A stretch of DNA of 5,245 nt from Trichodesmium sp. jk18x7bins.61 (GTDB taxonomy: Bacteria; Cyanobacteriota; Cyanobacteriia; Cyanobacteriales; Microcoleaceae). This document shows positions 5,048 through 5,245 of the stretch, in pieces. The notes under the pieces are model-generated. The model had not been told where the DNA came from. It did not search any database and worked only from the letters and a program-made list of their open reading frames with translations. The DNA is taken from the NCBI GenBank assembly GCA_022822685.1, contig JAJEAQ010000498.1, forward strand, positions 1 through 5,245, read 5' to 3'. Within the stretch, counting starts at the first letter, position 1. Each line of letters begins with the position of its first letter. Made by a program: the position numbers and the translations under genes.

Positions 5048-5245
5048 ATGCCAGAAACGACAAAGGTCGTCAAAGTCCAATCAGAATGGAGCCAGATTGA
5101 CTGAAAAAAAGCCAGAAAAATTGTTAAGAATCTACGTCAAAGAATCTTTGCAGCAAGAAACTTGGTCAGTGGAAGCAGTTACGAAGACTGCAGAAACTGC
5201 TAATCAAAAGTCGCTCAAATCTATTACTTAGTATACGACAAATTA
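5048..5245 (+). pseudogene. ltrA: Group II intron reverse transcriptase/maturase, N-terminus, broken and partial
   Basis: Intact proteins of this family bind their intron RNA, help it splice and copy it into DNA during retrohoming. The ATG at 5048 opens MPETTKVVKVQSEWSQID, then a TGA (5102-5104) stands where relatives have Trp. The same frame continues KKARKIVKNLRQRIFAA. Near 5156-5160 one A seems to be missing, and the homology moves to the frame starting at 5158: KLGQWKQLRRLQKLLIKSRS followed by NLLLSIRQI to the window end. This is the typical N-terminal reverse-transcriptase region (EW-x-x-I-D-W, K-L-Q-x-R-I and RLQ-K-LL-x-S motifs). The catalytic YADD region lies beyond the window. Two lesions in about 65 codons make it a pseudogene, so any splicing would need a maturase supplied in trans. 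The 76-codon open frame at 5001-5231 is a different, unrelated frame. Confidence 0.85.

Larger units (their letters stand above)
4715..5245 (+). mobile_element. Group II intron, 5' part, degenerate and cut by the window end
   Basis: The element is assigned from its encoded maturase start (5048 onward) and the structured, ORF-free RNA region before it. Hairpins in that region include GGGAC/GTCCC (4738-4742 with 4748-4752), a perfect 20-bp pair (4813-4832 with 4867-4886) and CTGTTT/AAACAG (4887-4892 with 4900-4905), as expected for ribozyme domains. The left edge is uncertain: GGTCGCC near 4714 only loosely resembles the GTGYG start of group II introns. Only about 330 nt lie before the ORF, less than the roughly 500-600 nt I expect for domains I-III, so part of the ribozyme may be missing. 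Exon context is unknown. Confidence 0.55.

Noticed and set aside
3444..5104. UGA read as tryptophan: both the transposase (3444) and the maturase (5102) have TGA at conserved Trp positions.
   Set aside because: TGG is used for Trp throughout both genes, both genes carry other lesions, and TGG-to-TGA is one common transition. Independent decay is simpler than recoding.
5001..5231. 76-codon + strand open frame rich in Lys and Arg over the intron.
   Set aside because: It is a shadow frame. The family-like sequence lies in the frames starting at 5048 and 5158, and the composition comes from A-rich coding DNA.

Overview
The window looks like an accessory stretch of an AT-rich cyanobacterial genome, probably a filamentous one. 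This rests on two HIP1 octamers (GCGATCGC at 2429-2436 and 4354-4361), a tandem heptamer repeat of the STRR kind (1918-1938), an IS66-family transposase with no tnpA or tnpB beside it, many short palindromic dispersed repeats, and a decayed group II intron maturase at the right edge. The genus cannot be named from this sequence.

Layout. (1) 1-870: one small exported protein of unknown family (162-796). It has a clear signal peptide and several cysteines, its reading frame is broken once near 551, and a rho-independent terminator (843-870) follows it. (2) 871-2130: about 1.25 kb with no convincing gene. It holds pyrimidine-rich repeats, a MITE-like inverted-repeat segment (1113-1282), a run of hairpins (1342-1522), a nested inverted repeat (1702-1796), a heptamer repeat and a possible remnant of an IS605-type element end. 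(3) 2131-2413: a doubtful AT-rich open frame whose start overlaps a perfect 18-bp-arm hairpin. (4) 2479-4034: an IS66-family transposase with its own TTGACA promoter. It is damaged by a one-base shift in an A7 run, a TGA in place of a conserved Trp codon, and a 24-bp in-frame repeat insertion two residues after the catalytic Glu. (5) 4085-4705: a decayed C-terminal fragment of a glycogen-debranching-type amylo-alpha-1,6-glucosidase, bracketed by two direct copies of a ~58-60 bp repeat. (6) About 4715-5245: the 5' part of a group II intron (structured RNA, then the start of its reverse transcriptase/maturase). The ORF carries a TGA for Trp and a frameshift, and runs off the window.

There is no operon or working pathway here. 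From 2.1 kb onward the window is a graveyard of mobile elements and repeats that have inserted into, or bracket, gene remnants. I did not find a convincing new defence or regulatory system. The most interesting signals are the small palindromic repeats: one inserted in frame inside a transposase active-site region, one family bracketing the enzyme fragment, and one family (core TGTCGGCGACA) next to and inside the intron, where two copies form a perfect 20-bp inverted pair.
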